A DNA stretch of 64,000 nucleotides from Lysobacter silvisoli (GCF_003382365.1 NZ_QTSU01000001.1:1612001-1676000); one strand, 5' to 3'. Positions 9,411-18,108 are shown, numbered from the stretch's first letter. The notes: a model not told the origin generated them from the letters alone. Translations and numbers: made by a program.

Positions 9411-9734
9411 ATGCCCTTCGTCGTCACCGAGAACTGCATCAAGTGCAAGTACACCGACTGCGTCGAGGTGTGCCCGGTCGACTGTTTCCACGAAGGCCCG
9501 AATTTCCTGGTGATCGATCCGGACGAGTGCATCGACTGCACCCTGTGCGAGCCGGAGTGCCCGATCAACGCGATCTACCCCGAGGACGACGTGCCCGCCG
9601 GCCAGGAGGCCTTCGTCGCCCTCAACGCCGAGTTGGCCAAGGCCTGGCCGGTGATCACCACGCGCAAGGACGGCCTGCCCGACTCCAAGGAGTGGGAAGG
9701 CAAGACCGGCAAGATCGATTTGCTGGAGCGCTGA
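9411..9734 (+). CDS. fdxA: Seven-iron ferredoxin FdxA
   Basis: A small cytoplasmic electron carrier with one [3Fe-4S] and one [4Fe-4S] cluster. The 107-residue protein has the cysteine pattern [18 protein letters not shown] followed by [16 protein letters not shown], and a C-terminal tail ([18 protein letters not shown]) typical of the FdxA/7Fe family rather than short 2[4Fe-4S] ferredoxins. The ATG at 9411 is the natural start. It appears monocistronic. The electron partner cannot be told from the sequence. Confidence 0.93.
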   Translation: MPFVVTENCIKCKYTDCVEVCPVDCFHEGPNFLVIDPDECIDCTLCEPECPINAIYPEDDVPAGQEAFVALNAELAKAWPVITTRKDGLPDSKEWEGKTGKIDLLER

Positions 9735-9805
9735 GCGGTTTCGGGGCGCGCAGCAGCGCGCGCGGCCGACAGCGCGGCCGTGATCGCCATTGCCGCTTAG
9801 GCCGC

Positions 9806-9971
9806 GATCCAAAGACCTCAAAGTCACACCTGGATGCAGCCCTGGGTTCCCGCCTTCGCGGGAACGACGGCTAAAGGCTTTTGCCCGTCATCCCCACAGA
9901 GCGGGGATCCAGAGACTTCAGCGTCATGCCCCGATAAAGCCCTGGGCTCCCGCGTTCGCAGGAACGACGAC
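9806..9971. repeat. Two direct copies of a ~66-bp palindrome-containing repeat
   Basis: The gap 9735-10050 holds no gene. It contains two diverged direct copies beginning GATCCAAAGAC at 9806 and GATCCAGAGAC at 9906. Each ends in a hairpin: GTTCCCGC, CTTC, GCGGGAAC at 9846-9865 and a less perfect CTCCCGCGTTCGCAGGAAC near 9947-9965. This resembles a dispersed palindromic family common in GC-rich proteobacteria. Confidence 0.7.
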
Positions 9972-10001
9972 TGCGGCTTCGCCAAAGCAGGCCGGCAAAC
10001 A

Positions 10002-10027
10002 AAACGGGCGCCTCGCGGCGCCCGTTT
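10002..10027 (-). terminator. Rho-independent terminator of the dapA operon
   Basis: AAACGGGCGCC and GGCGCCCGTTT form a perfect 11-bp stem around TCGC, 24 bases beyond the stop of the lipoprotein gene on the minus strand. Confidence 0.8.
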
Positions 10028-10050
10028 CGCTATCCGGCGATCGCCGCGGC

Positions 10051-10569
10051 TTACTTGCCGCCCAGCGCTTCCTTCAGCGCGCCGATCAGCTTGACCGGCG
10101 GCGCGCCGGTGGCCGGCAGACCGCGCGGGTCCACCGCCGAAACGTAGGCGCCGGCATCGACCGCGCTGACGCGGACCAGGAAGTTGGCGCCTTCGTAGTT
10201 CACGTCGTAGGCGCCCAGCAGCTGCGCGCGGCTGGCGACGGTCAGACCCTCGACCTTGGCCAGGGCCTCGCCGACCTTGGCGAAGACCTCATCGCGCGAG
10301 CCGGCGGCGGAGAAGCCGATCGCCGAAGCGGTGGCGGCGGCCGCCACCGGAGTGCGCTCGGAGGCGGTGACCGAGCCGCTGGGAATGGCCATGGCGCCGT
10401 CGGTGCGCGGACGGTCCAGGTCCGGCGGCACTTCCAGCGGGCGCTTCTCGGCGCTTTCGGCGTACAAGGGGTTGGTGCCCTTGCGGAACCAGCTGCAGCC
10501 GGCGGTGGCGACCAGGCCGATCAACAGCGCGCCGACGGCGACGCGGGAAACGGAAACAGTACGACGCAT
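10051..10569 (-). CDS. BamC-like outer-membrane lipoprotein downstream of dapA
   Basis: A 172-residue lipoprotein. It has a short basic start, a hydrophobic segment and a lipobox LVATAGC giving lipidation at Cys25. The region after it reads NPLYAESAEKRPLEVPPDL, which resembles the flexible N-terminal part of BamC, and a single C-terminal alpha/beta domain ends GALKEALGGK. E. coli BamC is about 344 residues with two helix-grip domains, so this protein seems to keep only one. Position directly after dapA, as for E. coli dapA-bamC, supports the assignment. It may help the Bam complex insert outer-membrane proteins; this is inferred from context. Confidence 0.65.
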   Translation of the reverse strand: MRRTVSVSRVAVGALLIGLVATAGCSWFRKGTNPLYAESAEKRPLEVPPDLDRPRTDGAMAIPSGSVTASERTPVAAAATASAIGFSAAGSRDEVFAKVGEALAKVEGLTVASRAQLLGAYDVNYEGANFLVRVSAVDAGAYVSAVDPRGLPATGAPPVKLIGALKEALGGK

Positions 10570-10589
10570 GGGTGGCTCTCCTGCGGGGT

Positions 10590-11534
10590 TCAGGCCGCGC
10601 GCGCGGCGCGGCAATCGTGTTCGAGTTGGCGCGACAGCGCGTGGGCGCTGGCGGCTGCGTTGCGGTGTTGCGCCGACAAGGGCGTCAGCGGCAGGCGCAG
10701 GCCGTGGCCGACGCCTTGCAGCGCCAGCACCGCCTTCACCGGTATCGGGTTGGACTCCACGCCCAGGAAGTCGTACAGCGGCGCCAGCTGCGCGTCCCAG
10801 GCCTGGGCCTCGTCGCGGCGGCCGCCGCGGGCCAGCTCGGCCAGGCGCGCGAACGCGGCCGGCACCACATTGGACGCCACCGACACCACGCCGTCGGCGC
10901 CGGCCAGCATGGCGCGGCAGGCGGTGGGATCGTCGCCGCTGAGCACGGCGAAGCCGTCGTCGCGCAGCGCCAGCAGCGCGGTCATGCGCTCGGCCTCGCT
11001 GCGCGCTTCCTTGATGCCGACGATGCGCGGATGCCCGGCCAGTTGCGCCACGGTCTCCGGCAGCAGGTCGCAGCCGGTGCGGCCGGGCACGTTGTAGAGC
11101 ACGATCGGCAGCGCGCCATCGTCGGCCAGCGCGCGGTAATGCGCGACCAGGCCGGCCTGGGTGGGCCGCACGTAGGGCGGCGTGACCACCAGCGCGGCGT
11201 CGGCGCCGAGGGCGGCCACGCGGCGGTTGAGTTCCAGGTTCTTGGCGGTGTTGGACAGGCCGGTGCCGGCCAGCACCGGCACGCGCCCGGCCACCCGCTC
11301 CACCGCGGTGCGCAGCAGGGTTTCGTATTCGGGTTCGTGCAAGGCCGCGGCCTCGCCGGTGGAACCGGCGACGACCACGGCCTGGGTGCCGCCCGCGAGC
11401 TGGGCGTCCAGCAGGGCATGCCAGGCGTCCAGATCGAGTTCGCCGGCCGCGTCGAACGGCGTGGCCAGCGCGGTGATGCTGCCGGAAAGTCGCAAGTTGG
11501 GCCTTCGCGCGTAGCGCTGTGTGAGCGGCGGCAC
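10590..11534 (-). CDS. dapA: 4-hydroxy-tetrahydrodipicolinate synthase
   Basis: Condenses pyruvate with aspartate semialdehyde at the head of the lysine and diaminopimelate pathway. The protein has [11 protein letters not shown], the [10 protein letters not shown] loop with the conserved threonine, YNVPGRTG with the catalytic tyrosine, and GIKEA with the Schiff-base lysine. The ATG at 11534 gives 314 residues, about 20 more than most DapA proteins; the true start may lie near LRLSGSI, but no better codon is obvious. It is followed 20 bases later by the lipoprotein gene and diverges from gcvR. Confidence 0.94.
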   Translation of the reverse strand: MPPLTQRYARRPNLRLSGSITALATPFDAAGELDLDAWHALLDAQLAGGTQAVVVAGSTGEAAALHEPEYETLLRTAVERVAGRVPVLAGTGLSNTAKNLELNRRVAALGADAALVVTPPYVRPTQAGLVAHYRALADDGALPIVLYNVPGRTGCDLLPETVAQLAGHPRIVGIKEARSEAERMTALLALRDDGFAVLSGDDPTACRAMLAGADGVVSVASNVVPAAFARLAELARGGRRDEAQAWDAQLAPLYDFLGVESNPIPVKAVLALQGVGHGLRLPLTPLSAQHRNAAASAHALSRQLEHDCRAARAA

Positions 11535-11679
11535 GGTGCGCCGCCAACGGTCGATAATACCGCCGGCGATGTTACTTGCGGGCCGAAAGCGCGGGCAAGT
11601 ATGCTGGCTGCCAGCCGCAGCCCGTGCGCGGGCCGCCGTTCAGTATCGTAAGCCACACGCTCCCCTTGCAGGCGCCGCC

Positions 11680-12240
11680 TTGACCGATTCCGCTGCCCGG
11701 CCGTCGCCGAACGAAAACCACCTCCTGATCAACGCCTATACGACGCATCCGGAGTCGCCGCTGCTGTCGGTGACGCGCCGGATCGCCGATTCGGGCTGCA
11801 ATCTGGTCGACGCGCGCCTGTCCACGGTGGGCCGCGACGTGTCGGTGACCGCGCTGGCGGTGGGTTCCTGGGACGCGGTGGCCAAGCTGGAAGCCATGCT
11901 GACCCGCCTGGAACGCGAGGAAGGCCTGAAGCTGGTGTGGTACCGCACCGGCCCCAAGCAGGTGCAGTCCAACCTGCTGCCCTACATCGTCGAAGTGGTC
12001 GCCGCGGACAAGCCCGGCATCCTGTTCCAGCTGGCCGACTTCTTCGACCGCCAAGGCATCACCATCGAGAGCCTGCATTGCTCGCGCTACCGCGCCATGC
12101 AGACCGGCGCCGACATGTTCTCGGCCCAGGTCACCATCGGCGTGCCCTCGAGCATGCACATCGCCGCGCTGCGGGACGATTTCCTGGAGTTCTGCGATCA
12201 CCTGAATCTCGACGCCATCATGGACCCGATGAAGTTCTGA
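11680..12240 (+). CDS. gcvR: Glycine cleavage system transcriptional repressor GcvR
   Basis: In E. coli, GcvR is a two-ACT-domain protein that restrains GcvA in the absence of glycine. Here the protein shows NHLLINAYTTHPESPLLSVT, SGCNLVDARLSTVGRDVSV for the first ACT domain, and YIVEVVAADKPGILFQLADF, GITIESLHC for the second. The frame reaches back to 11521, but homologous sequence begins about residue 50 of that frame, so the TTG at 11680 (186 residues) is preferred; the ribosome site is weak. It is followed 17 bases later by bcp, the same gcvR-bcp order as in E. coli, divergent from dapA. Confidence 0.85.
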   Translation: MTDSAARPSPNENHLLINAYTTHPESPLLSVTRRIADSGCNLVDARLSTVGRDVSVTALAVGSWDAVAKLEAMLTRLEREEGLKLVWYRTGPKQVQSNLLPYIVEVVAADKPGILFQLADFFDRQGITIESLHCSRYRAMQTGADMFSAQVTIGVPSSMHIAALRDDFLEFCDHLNLDAIMDPMKF

Positions 12241-12257
12241 GGATTACGCTTAAGCGC

Positions 12258-12740
12258 ATGCTCGACACCGGCGACCGCCTAGACAAGACCGTTTCCATCC
12301 TGCCCCTGGCGCTGTCCAGCGGCGTCAGCGCGCGATTGAAGGACTACGCCGGCGGCTGGCTGGTGCTGTACTTCTACCCCAAGGACAGCACCCCGGGCTG
12401 CACCACCGAAGGCCTGGACTTCAACGCCTTGCTGCCCAAGTTCAAGAAGCTCGGCGCCACCGTGCTGGGCGTGTCGCGCGACTCGCTCAAGTCGCACCAG
12501 AACTTCTGCGCCAAGCAGGGCTTCAAGTTCGACCTGGTCAGCGACGGCGACGAGGCCTTGTGCAACGCCTTCGGCGTGATCAAGGAAAAGAGCCTGTACG
12601 GCCGCAAGTACATCGGCATCGAACGCAGCACCTTCCTGATCGATCCCAAGGGCGTCATCGCCCAGTCATGGCGGCCGGTGAAAGTGCCCGGCCATGCCCA
12701 GGCCGTGCTAGACGCACTGAAGGCTGCACAGACCCAGTGA
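12258..12740 (+). CDS. bcp: Thioredoxin-dependent peroxiredoxin Bcp/PrxQ
   Basis: Reduces hydrogen peroxide and organic hydroperoxides using thioredoxin. The 160-residue protein has YFYPKDSTPGCTTEG with the peroxidatic cysteine at residue 48. The cysteine five residues further on, which is resolving in E. coli Bcp, is missing. Instead Cys84 (HQNFCAKQGF) is present. This Cys48/Cys84 pair is the atypical two-cysteine arrangement described for Xanthomonas campestris BCP. It is co-directional with gcvR and probably co-transcribed. Confidence 0.93.
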   Translation: MLDTGDRLDKTVSILPLALSSGVSARLKDYAGGWLVLYFYPKDSTPGCTTEGLDFNALLPKFKKLGATVLGVSRDSLKSHQNFCAKQGFKFDLVSDGDEALCNAFGVIKEKSLYGRKYIGIERSTFLIDPKGVIAQSWRPVKVPGHAQAVLDALKAAQTQ

Positions 12741-12888
12741 CCGCCCCCATGCCCACCGCCGCACGCCGTCCCGCTCCGCGGGCCACGGCGGCGCTGCGGT
12801 GCACGGGGGCGTCTTGCGTGGGGCGGCCGCCAGCCCGCACCCAGCGCAAGTCCCAGCCAATCCCCAGCCCTCTTGCGTTGAGGGGGCG

Positions 12889-12909
12889 GATGTCCGCGCA
12901 GCGGACATC
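12889..12909. repeat. Perfect 9-bp-arm palindrome in the bcp-phoH gap
   Basis: GATGTCCGC, GCA, GCGGACATC lies in the 238-base gap after bcp. A weaker fold, GGAGG to CCTCC, follows near 12918. There is no T-run, so it is probably a dispersed palindrome rather than a classical terminator. Nothing else is recognised in this gap. Confidence 0.6.
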
Positions 12910-12978
12910 GGGGTGGTGGAGGCATGCCCTCCTGCCACAACGAAGCGACGCCCCTCACTCATCCGACGAGCTACCGGA

Positions 12979-14376
12979 ATGACCCGAAGCAAGCGCATTT
13001 ACGTACTCGACACCAACGTGCTGATGCACGACCCGACCGCGCTGTTCAAGTTCGAGGAGCACGATGTCTACCTGCCCATGCAGGTGATCGAGGAGCTCGA
13101 CAACGGCAAGAAAGGCACGTCCGAAGCCAGCCGCAACGCGCGCCAGGTCAGCCGTTTCCTCAACGAACTGATCGAGGCCGAGGGCACCGACAAGATCGCC
13201 ACCGGCATCTCGCTGGTCCGCCCGCAGGGGCTGCAGCTGCGCGGCGCGCAGAGCATCGGCAAGCTGCGCTTCCAGACCGGCTCCTTCGACGCCGGCAAGC
13301 GCTTCGGCGCGGTGATCCCGGACAACCACATCCTGGGCTCGATCCTGGCGCTGAAGGAAAGCGAGCCCGGCGTGCCGGTGGTGCTGGTGTCCAAGGACAT
13401 CAACCTGCGCATCAAGGCCTCGATCGCGGGGATCGTGTCGGAGGACTACGAGAACGACCGCGCGCTGGACGATTTCAGCCTGCTCTACACCGGCTCCACC
13501 GCCCTGCCCGAGGACTTCTGGCAGCGCCACGGCAAGGACCTCAAGTCCTGGACCGAGAAGGGCCGCACCTATTACGAGATCGATCGCGTCGGCGACGAGG
13601 AGTGGTACCCGAACCAGTTCCTGTACCTGCCCGGCGACGAGGAGTCCGAGCTGCGCGTGGTCAAGGCCGGCGAGGAACGCATCACCCTGCAGATCGTCGA
13701 CGACTACCGCCACAACCAGCATGCGGTGTGGGGCATCATCGCGCGCAACCGCGAGCAGAACTTCGCGCTCAACGCGCTGATGGACCCGGAGATCGACTTC
13801 GTCACCCTGCTCGGTACCGCCGGCACCGGCAAGACCCTGCTGGCGCTGGCCGCGGGCCTGGCCCAGACCATGGACCAGCAGCGCTACCGCGAGATCATCA
13901 TGACCCGCGCCACGGTCAGCGTGGGCGAGGACATCGGCTTCCTGCCCGGCACCGAGGAAGAGAAGATGACGCCGTGGATGGGCGCGCTCACCGACAACCT
14001 GGAAGTGCTGACCCACAACCAGGACGGCGGCGCCTGGGGCCGCGCGGCCACCAACGACCTGCTGGCCTCGCGCATCAAGATCCGCTCGATGAACTTCATG
14101 CGCGGACGCACCTTCCTCAGCCGCTGGCTGATCCTGGACGAAGCGCAGAACCTGACGCCCAAGCAGATGAAAACTTTGATCACGCGCGCCGGTCCCGGCA
14201 CCAAGATCGTCTGCCTGGGCAATGTCGAGCAGATCGACACGCCCTACCTGACCGAGACCACCTCGGGCCTCACCTACGCGGTCGACCGCTTCAAGGGTTG
14301 GGCGCACAGCGCCCACATCACCCTGCGCCGCGGCGAGCGCTCGCGCCTGGCCGACTACGCGTCGGAAGTGCTGTAA
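12979..14376 (+). CDS. PIN-PhoH family ATPase (PhoH2 type)
   Basis: A 465-residue protein with an N-terminal PIN ribonuclease domain (KRIYVLDTNVLMHDP near residue 4, VIEELDNGKKG, then VVLVSKDINLRIKA). It is joined to a C-terminal PhoH ATPase domain with Walker A GTAGTGKT at 279-286 and Walker B LILDEAQN. This is the architecture of PhoH2, described as an RNA helicase/RNase. The frame extends to 12799 but MTRSKRIYVLDTN is the natural start. It appears monocistronic. A role in RNA processing is the family inference; no antitoxin-like partner gene is next to it. Confidence 0.92.
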   Translation: MTRSKRIYVLDTNVLMHDPTALFKFEEHDVYLPMQVIEELDNGKKGTSEASRNARQVSRFLNELIEAEGTDKIATGISLVRPQGLQLRGAQSIGKLRFQTGSFDAGKRFGAVIPDNHILGSILALKESEPGVPVVLVSKDINLRIKASIAGIVSEDYENDRALDDFSLLYTGSTALPEDFWQRHGKDLKSWTEKGRTYYEIDRVGDEEWYPNQFLYLPGDEESELRVVKAGEERITLQIVDDYRHNQHAVWGIIARNREQNFALNALMDPEIDFVTLLGTAGTGKTLLALAAGLAQTMDQQRYREIIMTRATVSVGEDIGFLPGTEEEKMTPWMGALTDNLEVLTHNQDGGAWGRAATNDLLASRIKIRSMNFMRGRTFLSRWLILDEAQNLTPKQMKTLITRAGPGTKIVCLGNVEQIDTPYLTETTSGLTYAVDRFKGWAHSAHITLRRGERSRLADYASEVL

Positions 14377-14509
14377 CGCCGGGTCCGTGCGCGTCCGTCG
14401 GGCGCGCACGGGCTAGGCTGCCTTCGACTCGAGAATGCATCGCGCAAAAGGAAGCCGGCCTGCCGGCCGGCTTCCAGGTACCCTCGCGTCCTTGCGCTCG
14501 CTCGTTCCG

Positions 14510-15541
14510 TCAGCGTCCGGGCACGCGACAGCAGGTCGCGTTGACTTGGTAACCGAGCACGCTCAATAGCGAACCGACCAGATCGCACTGCCAGCCCACC
14601 GGCTGACCGCTGACCACCATCGGTTGCGAGTTGCTGATGCCGATGCCGAGCACGCCGCCGCAGCCGCCGCCGGTGGCGGTGTAGCCGGTCGGGCACTGCA
14701 CGTCCTTGGTCTGCAGGCCGCTGAGCAGCGCCAGGCTGCCGCTTTCCTGGGCGATGGTGCAGTCGATCGCGGTGGCTTCGGGCTCGATGAAGTAGCCGGT
14801 GACGTCGATCACCACCTCGGACTGGGCGAAGCTGTAGACGTTGAACTCGCTCGGGCAGGCCGGACGGCACAAACGGATGTGCGATTCGTCGGACAAGATC
14901 ATGCCCGTGGTGTAGTTCAGCGAGGACGCCAGCGGCTTGGCTTCGTCGAACGGATAGGCGGTGAAGTAGCCGTTGCCGGTCGGGAACACCGAGGTGATCT
15001 TCACGGTCAGCGCCGAGACGTTCTGCGGCAGGTTGCAGTTGGACGCGTCGCCGCCCTGTGCCGTGAAGTCGGTGGCGGTGAAAGCGCGGAAGCTGCGCGT
15101 GCCGTTGGCGGCGATCGGCCCGCCGACCACACGTGTATCGACGATGCGGCAGGGGTTGAGCGGCGTGTACACCAGATCCTCGCCAGGCGCCCCCAGGCTC
15201 ATCGGCTGCACGCTGGGTTGGCTGTTCGCCACGCCCATGCCTGCGCCGAGCAACGCTGCGTTCATCTGCTCGAAGCTGGGCGCGCTGGCCGCGGCTTCCA
15301 GGTTGGCGATGTCGGTGCTCTGCATGGTCGCTTCCATGCGATCGCCCCAGCCGGCCGCTGCCGCGCCGTACTGACGTTGCACGTACGGAGACCAGCGTTC
15401 GACGATGTCCTGCGCCATTTCCCCGCGCATGCTTTCGGGGGCCAGGCCGGTGGTGTTGCTTCCGAAGAAGCCGACGCCTACGGCTGCCGCCGGCAGGGCC
15501 ACCGCCAAGAGCGCGATCAGAATCTTGCTTTTCCTGCGCAT
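14510..15541 (-). CDS. Secreted protein of unknown function with a YTPLNPCRIVDTR domain
   Basis: A 343-residue protein. The start ATG at 15541 follows a strong GGGGG ribosome site, and the N-terminus (MRRKSKILIALLAVALPAAA) is a signal peptide or anchor. Residues 125-137 read YTPLNPCRIVDTR and a later segment reads VVIDVTGYF. This pair of motifs occurs in a beta-rich domain found in many secreted bacterial proteins whose function I do not know. The C-terminal 80 residues contain several cysteines (DCTIAQESG, DVQCPTGYTATGGGCGG, ending CCRVPG), suggesting a disulfide-bonded extracellular tail. It is divergent from the XRE regulator gene, which may control it. Confidence 0.8.
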   Translation of the reverse strand: MRRKSKILIALLAVALPAAAVGVGFFGSNTTGLAPESMRGEMAQDIVERWSPYVQRQYGAAAAGWGDRMEATMQSTDIANLEAAASAPSFEQMNAALLGAGMGVANSQPSVQPMSLGAPGEDLVYTPLNPCRIVDTRVVGGPIAANGTRSFRAFTATDFTAQGGDASNCNLPQNVSALTVKITSVFPTGNGYFTAYPFDEAKPLASSLNYTTGMILSDESHIRLCRPACPSEFNVYSFAQSEVVIDVTGYFIEPEATAIDCTIAQESGSLALLSGLQTKDVQCPTGYTATGGGCGGVLGIGISNSQPMVVSGQPVGWQCDLVGSLLSVLGYQVNATCCRVPGR

Positions 15542-15612
15542 ATAACCCCCGTGAGCTGTTTTTTTGAGGGCCTGAAAGTACCGATTGCCGTCGCCGATAA
15601 TCGATGGCGACA

Positions 15613-15815
15613 CCGTAACGCGGCCCCTAACATTCGGTAGGGATAATGCTTATCCGTGGCCTGATAATGCTGCAACGTCCGTTTCCACTAACGTAAACAG
15701 GCGGAGGGACACTGGAAACGCGGCATGTAACGCACTGAAAGGGTGTCTCTTGTGACGCGTTACTCAATCCGCACCAATCGTTGGACATTCCACTATCGCG
15801 TTAGCGAAACGCTAA
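15613..15815. promoter_or_regulatory. Cluster of TAACG/CGTTA half-sites between divergent genes
   Basis: The 308-base divergent region contains repeated pentamers: GTAACGC near 15614, CTAACGTAAAC near 15690, GTAACGC at 15727-15733, GCGTTAC at 15757-15763, and a perfect inverted repeat TTAGCG, AAA, CGCTAA at 15801-15815 just before the XRE gene. Another palindrome, GGATAATGCTTATCC, lies near 15640. I infer operators for the adjacent small regulator; no binding data are available. Confidence 0.45.
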
Positions 15816-15849
15816 GGCATGATCCCTACAGTCTGAGGGGAGACCATAC

Positions 15850-16215
15850 ATGGCGGCTTTACCCGAGCGTATACGGCGCGCTCGTACCTTGTCCCGGATT
15901 TCACAACTCGCCCTGGCCAACTCGGTTGGCGTGCAACGCAGTGCGGTGGCGCAGTGGGAGCGCAAGGACGGCAGCCATCCTTCGATGCATCATTTGATCG
16001 CGATTGCAGTAGCCACGGGCGTTTGCCTGGAATGGCTGGGCACCGGGCGCGGGCCGGTCAAGCCCGGAGAGGACGCCTGGACCCCGGCCATGCGCACCGA
16101 CGATTACGCCCAAGACGATGTGGAATCGGAGTGCCTGGACTCGCTGCGGAAAATCCCATTTCAGATCAGAAAACAATTGGTCGGGATTATTACCCTGGTT
16201 TCGCGCAATTTCTGA
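15850..16215 (+). CDS. XRE-family helix-turn-helix regulator
   Basis: A 121-residue protein whose first 65 residues form a lambda-repressor-like HTH (SRISQLALANSVGVQRSAVA, then QWERKDGSHPSMHHLIAIA). The remainder is a short acidic linker and a basic tail (RKIPFQIRKQLVGI). A GAGGGGAG ribosome site precedes the ATG at 15850. The inverted repeat 35 bases upstream suggests autoregulation. The base composition around it is less GC-rich than its neighbours, which may hint at acquisition. Its regulon is unknown; the divergent secreted-protein gene is the obvious candidate. Confidence 0.85.
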   Translation: MAALPERIRRARTLSRISQLALANSVGVQRSAVAQWERKDGSHPSMHHLIAIAVATGVCLEWLGTGRGPVKPGEDAWTPAMRTDDYAQDDVESECLDSLRKIPFQIRKQLVGIITLVSRNF

Positions 16216-16411
16216 GCCAGGCATGGGCATAAACCCCTACGCCACTGCGAGGTAATAATACCCAACCCCGTTCGGACATTATCTCCGGGCGTGCGGGATT
16301 ATTTTCTTCACGCCATCGTGACGACATGCGGCGGCGCAGCGGACGCCACCGCGACGGGGCGATGCGATATCGTCTGCGCTCCGCTCCGTTTAAGCCCCCC
16401 CGCTGCGCCCG

Positions 16412-17233
16412 ATGACCGCCGTTCCGCTTTCCGCCCCCCCGGCGGCCGCCCTCACCATCGCCGGGTCCGATTCCGGTGGCGGTGCCGGCATCCAGGCCGA
16501 CCTCAAGACCTTCGCGGCCCACCGCGTGCACGGCCTCAGCGCCATCGCCGCCCTCACCGCCCAGCACACCCGAGGCGTGACCGCGGTGCACGTGCCCGAC
16601 CCGGGCTTCCTGCGCGCGCAGATCGATGCCTGCTTCGACGATTTCGCGGTCGCCGCGGTCAAGCTGGGGATGCTGGCCACGGCCGACGTGATCCACACCG
16701 TGGCCGACGCGCTGGAGCGTTACCGGCCCGCGCACGTGGTGCTGGACCCGGTGATGGTGGCGACCTCCGGCGCGCGCCTGCTGGAAACCGATGCCTTGCA
16801 CGCGCTGCGCACGCGCCTGCTGCCGTTGGCCGACGTGCTGACCCCCAACCTGCCCGAAGCCGAACTGCTGCTGGGCCAGCCCCTACCCGACGCCGCCGCC
16901 ATGCGCGAGGCGATCGCCGCGTTGCGCGCGCAAGGCGCGCGCGCGGTGCTGCTCAAGGGCGGGCATCTGCCCGGCGAGGGCGACGTGATCGACACCCTCG
17001 GCGACGACGAAGGTCTGCTGACCTGGGCCCATCCACGCCTGCGCCTGGAAGCGCATGGCACCGGCTGCACCCTGGCTTCGGCCGTGGCCGCCAACCTCGC
17101 CCGTGGCCGCGGCCTGCGCGACAGCGTCGCCGCCGCGACCGACTACGTGCACGCCGCGCTGCGCGGCGGCTACCGCCCCGGGCGCGGCGACGTCGTCGTG
17201 CTGGACCACTTCGGCGCCGCAGCGCATGACTGA
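16412..17233 (+). CDS. thiD: Hydroxymethylpyrimidine/phosphomethylpyrimidine kinase ThiD
   Basis: Phosphorylates HMP and HMP-phosphate in thiamine synthesis and salvage. The 273-residue protein shows [20 protein letters not shown] at the N-terminus, [28 protein letters not shown] and [10 protein letters not shown], the ribokinase-like catalytic motif. The stop overlaps the start of the following hydrolase gene, so the two are translationally coupled. No TPP riboswitch was recognised in the preceding 196 bases, where I see nothing else of note. Confidence 0.95.
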   Translation: MTAVPLSAPPAAALTIAGSDSGGGAGIQADLKTFAAHRVHGLSAIAALTAQHTRGVTAVHVPDPGFLRAQIDACFDDFAVAAVKLGMLATADVIHTVADALERYRPAHVVLDPVMVATSGARLLETDALHALRTRLLPLADVLTPNLPEAELLLGQPLPDAAAMREAIAALRAQGARAVLLKGGHLPGEGDVIDTLGDDEGLLTWAHPRLRLEAHGTGCTLASAVAANLARGRGLRDSVAAATDYVHAALRGGYRPGRGDVVVLDHFGAAAHD

Positions 17234-18086
17234 CGCGATCGAAGCCCTGGACCTGGCGCTGTCGGCCGACGACGGCCATCAGTGGCGCCTGCTCGCGCGC
17301 GTGCCGGCCGCAGCGACCGCGTCGCTGCTGTGGCTGCCCGCGCTAGGCGTGGCCGCCAAGCACTACCTGCCCTATGCCGAAGCGCTGGCCGCACGCAGCG
17401 TGGCGGTATTCGTGCACGAGTGGCGCGGCAACGGCAGCAGCAACCTGCGGCCGGGCCGCCGGCAGAACTGGGGCTATCGCGAACTGCTGCTGCGCGATCT
17501 GCCGGTCAGCGCGGCGGCGGCGGCCGAGCGTTTGCCGCACACCGAACGCATCCTGGGCGGGCATAGCCTGGGCGGCCAGCTCGCCTGCTGCCGCTTGGGC
17601 TTGCTGGCGCAGGCCGGCGCCACCGACGCGCCGACGCAGCTGTGGCTGGTGGCCAGCGGCGCGCCTTACTGGCGTGCGTTTCCGCCGCGCTCGCGCTGGT
17701 GGCTGCCGTTCGCCTATCGGCTGCTGCCGTGGCTGGCCGAACGCCGGGGCGCCCTGCCCGGCCGCCGCATCGGTTTCGGCGGCGACGAGGCGCGCGGCCT
17801 GATCCGCGACTGGTCGCGCAGCGCGCTCAGCGGCCGCTACGCCGCCGTTGGGCTGGACGCCGACTTGGAAGCGGCGATGGCCCAGGTCCAGGTGCAAGCG
17901 CACAGCGTGGTGCTGGACGACGACTGGCTGGCGCCGGAATCGTCGCTGCGCTATCTGTTGTCGAAACTGCCGCAGGCACAGGCCCGCATCGACACCTTGG
18001 GCGCGCGCGACCTGGGCGTGCGCGCCGACCACTTCGCCTGGCTCAAGCAGCCGCAGGCGGTAGTCGCGGCCCTGCTCGCGCGCTGA
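17226..18086 (+). CDS. Alpha/beta hydrolase, coupled to thiD
   Basis: A 286-residue cytoplasmic protein with the nucleophile elbow GGHSLGGQ (catalytic serine), an upstream LWLPALGVAAKHYLPYAEAL strand-turn, HEWRGNG, and a late histidine in RADHFAW. This resembles serine hydrolases annotated only as alpha/beta hydrolase or YheT-like. The ATG at 17226 lies inside the end of thiD (8-base overlap). The substrate is unknown. The link to thiD may simply be operon convenience. Confidence 0.85.
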   Translation: MTDAIEALDLALSADDGHQWRLLARVPAAATASLLWLPALGVAAKHYLPYAEALAARSVAVFVHEWRGNGSSNLRPGRRQNWGYRELLLRDLPVSAAAAAERLPHTERILGGHSLGGQLACCRLGLLAQAGATDAPTQLWLVASGAPYWRAFPPRSRWWLPFAYRLLPWLAERRGALPGRRIGFGGDEARGLIRDWSRSALSGRYAAVGLDADLEAAMAQVQVQAHSVVLDDDWLAPESSLRYLLSKLPQAQARIDTLGARDLGVRADHFAWLKQPQAVVAALLAR

Positions 18087-18108
18087 GCGCAGGCGCCGCC
18101 CGCCAGGT

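Noticed and set aside
11521-11679. A 53-residue N-terminal extension of gcvR
   Set aside because: The extra part is low in homology and overlaps the dapA promoter side; the conserved ACT protein begins near 11700.
16216-16411. A TPP riboswitch before thiD
   Set aside because: The conserved CTGAGA and ACC-type THI-box segments are not visible in this gap.
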